Assembly (NCBI GenBank): GCA_016744275.1
Contig: JADGEP010000282.1
Coordinates: 1-5,389, forward strand
DNA length: 5,389 bases
Source: Candidatus Krumholzibacteriia bacterium
GTDB lineage: Bacteria; Krumholzibacteriota; Krumholzibacteriia; LZORAL124-64-63
Direction of reading: 5' to 3'
The translations under genes were made by a program, and so were the position numbers. The notes beneath the pieces were generated by a model. It searched no databases and was not told the origin of the DNA. It saw only the letters and a program-made list of their open reading frames with translations. This document shows positions 5,276-5,389 of this stretch, piece by piece. Every line of letters begins with the position of its first letter. Position 1 is the first letter of the stretch.

Positions 5276-5389
5276 TGAGGAACCTCCAGAAAAGACAGTT
5301 TGACGGTAACGAGCCCGGTTCCAAAAGGAACCGGGCCGTCGGGGGGATCGATGGGCTGGCTGCTGCCTGTTTGATGAGAGCCGAAATGC
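5276..5389 (-). promoter_or_regulatory. Leader and upstream region of the peptidase gene, with a perfect inverted repeat
   Basis: Next to the start codon is a strong GGAGG ribosome-binding site (plus-strand 5283-5287). Further upstream a perfect 10-bp inverted repeat, GCCCGGTTCC (5313-5322) and GGAACCGGGC (5327-5336), encloses a four-base loop. No T-run follows on either strand, so it is not a standard intrinsic terminator. It could be an mRNA leader hairpin or an operator. I could not find a convincing -35/-10 pair for the gene; the promoter may be in 5337-5389, where I see nothing else, or outside the window. Confidence 0.45.

Noticed and set aside
3542..5278. A 578-codon open frame on the plus strand, antisense to almost the whole peptidase gene
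   Set aside because: It is a shadow frame. Its translation is Val/Gly/Gln/His-rich low-complexity sequence with no domain, it starts without a ribosome-binding site, and the opposite strand encodes a peptidase with all family motifs.
5285..5336. Minus-strand promoter for pepF with TTGGAA and CAAACT boxes
   Set aside because: The -10 matches only 3 of 6 positions and the -35 lies inside the palindrome arm; too weak to call.

Overview
This window looks like an ordinary stretch of chromosome from a free-living, motile, Gram-negative-type bacterium with moderately high GC. The evidence for a Gram-negative envelope is two predicted exported proteins with Sec-type signal peptides and a CxxCH haem-binding motif in one of them. 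A flagellin under a FliA (sigma-28)-like promoter indicates motility. The phylum cannot be fixed from the sequence. A deltaproteobacterial or FCB-group/Krumholzibacteriota-like lineage would fit the exported M3 peptidase and the Ca-binding/haem protein, but that is only an impression.

Layout, left to right. (1) Bases 2-100 are the last 32 codons of a P-loop GTPase, probably ribosome-assembly factor EngB/YsxC. (2) A consensus-like sigma-70 promoter (TTGACG-N18-TATAAT) drives a 142-residue exported protein at 210-638. It carries one CxxCH site and a temptin-like, calcium-loop-rich core. (3) A possible promoter and a terminator-like hairpin ending in T7 precede purA (784-2079, GTG start), which encodes a complete adenylosuccinate synthetase. 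(4) A stable-RNA unit follows: TTGACA-N17-TATATT promoter, a short GNRA-capped leader hairpin, tRNA-Lys(UUU) with encoded CCA, and a strong intrinsic terminator. (5) A sigma-28-type promoter, a leader of about 95 nt and a compact D0/D1-only flagellin (2436-3275) come next, ending in a long terminator that can also serve the convergent gene. (6) On the minus strand (3350-5275) is a complete M3-family metallopeptidase of the oligoendopeptidase F type with an N-terminal signal peptide, preceded by a strong ribosome-binding site and a perfect 10-bp inverted repeat in its leader.

The genes do not form one pathway. They look like independently promoted units: translation/ribosome assembly, purine synthesis, tRNA, motility and extracytoplasmic proteolysis. 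I see no phage, insertion sequence, CRISPR, toxin-antitoxin or defence system, and nothing that is clearly a new biological system. The items most worth a second look are the small exported CxxCH/temptin-like protein, the exported PepF, the unusually charged N-terminal D0 helix of the flagellin with possible CsrA sites in its leader, and the terminator-like structure in front of purA.
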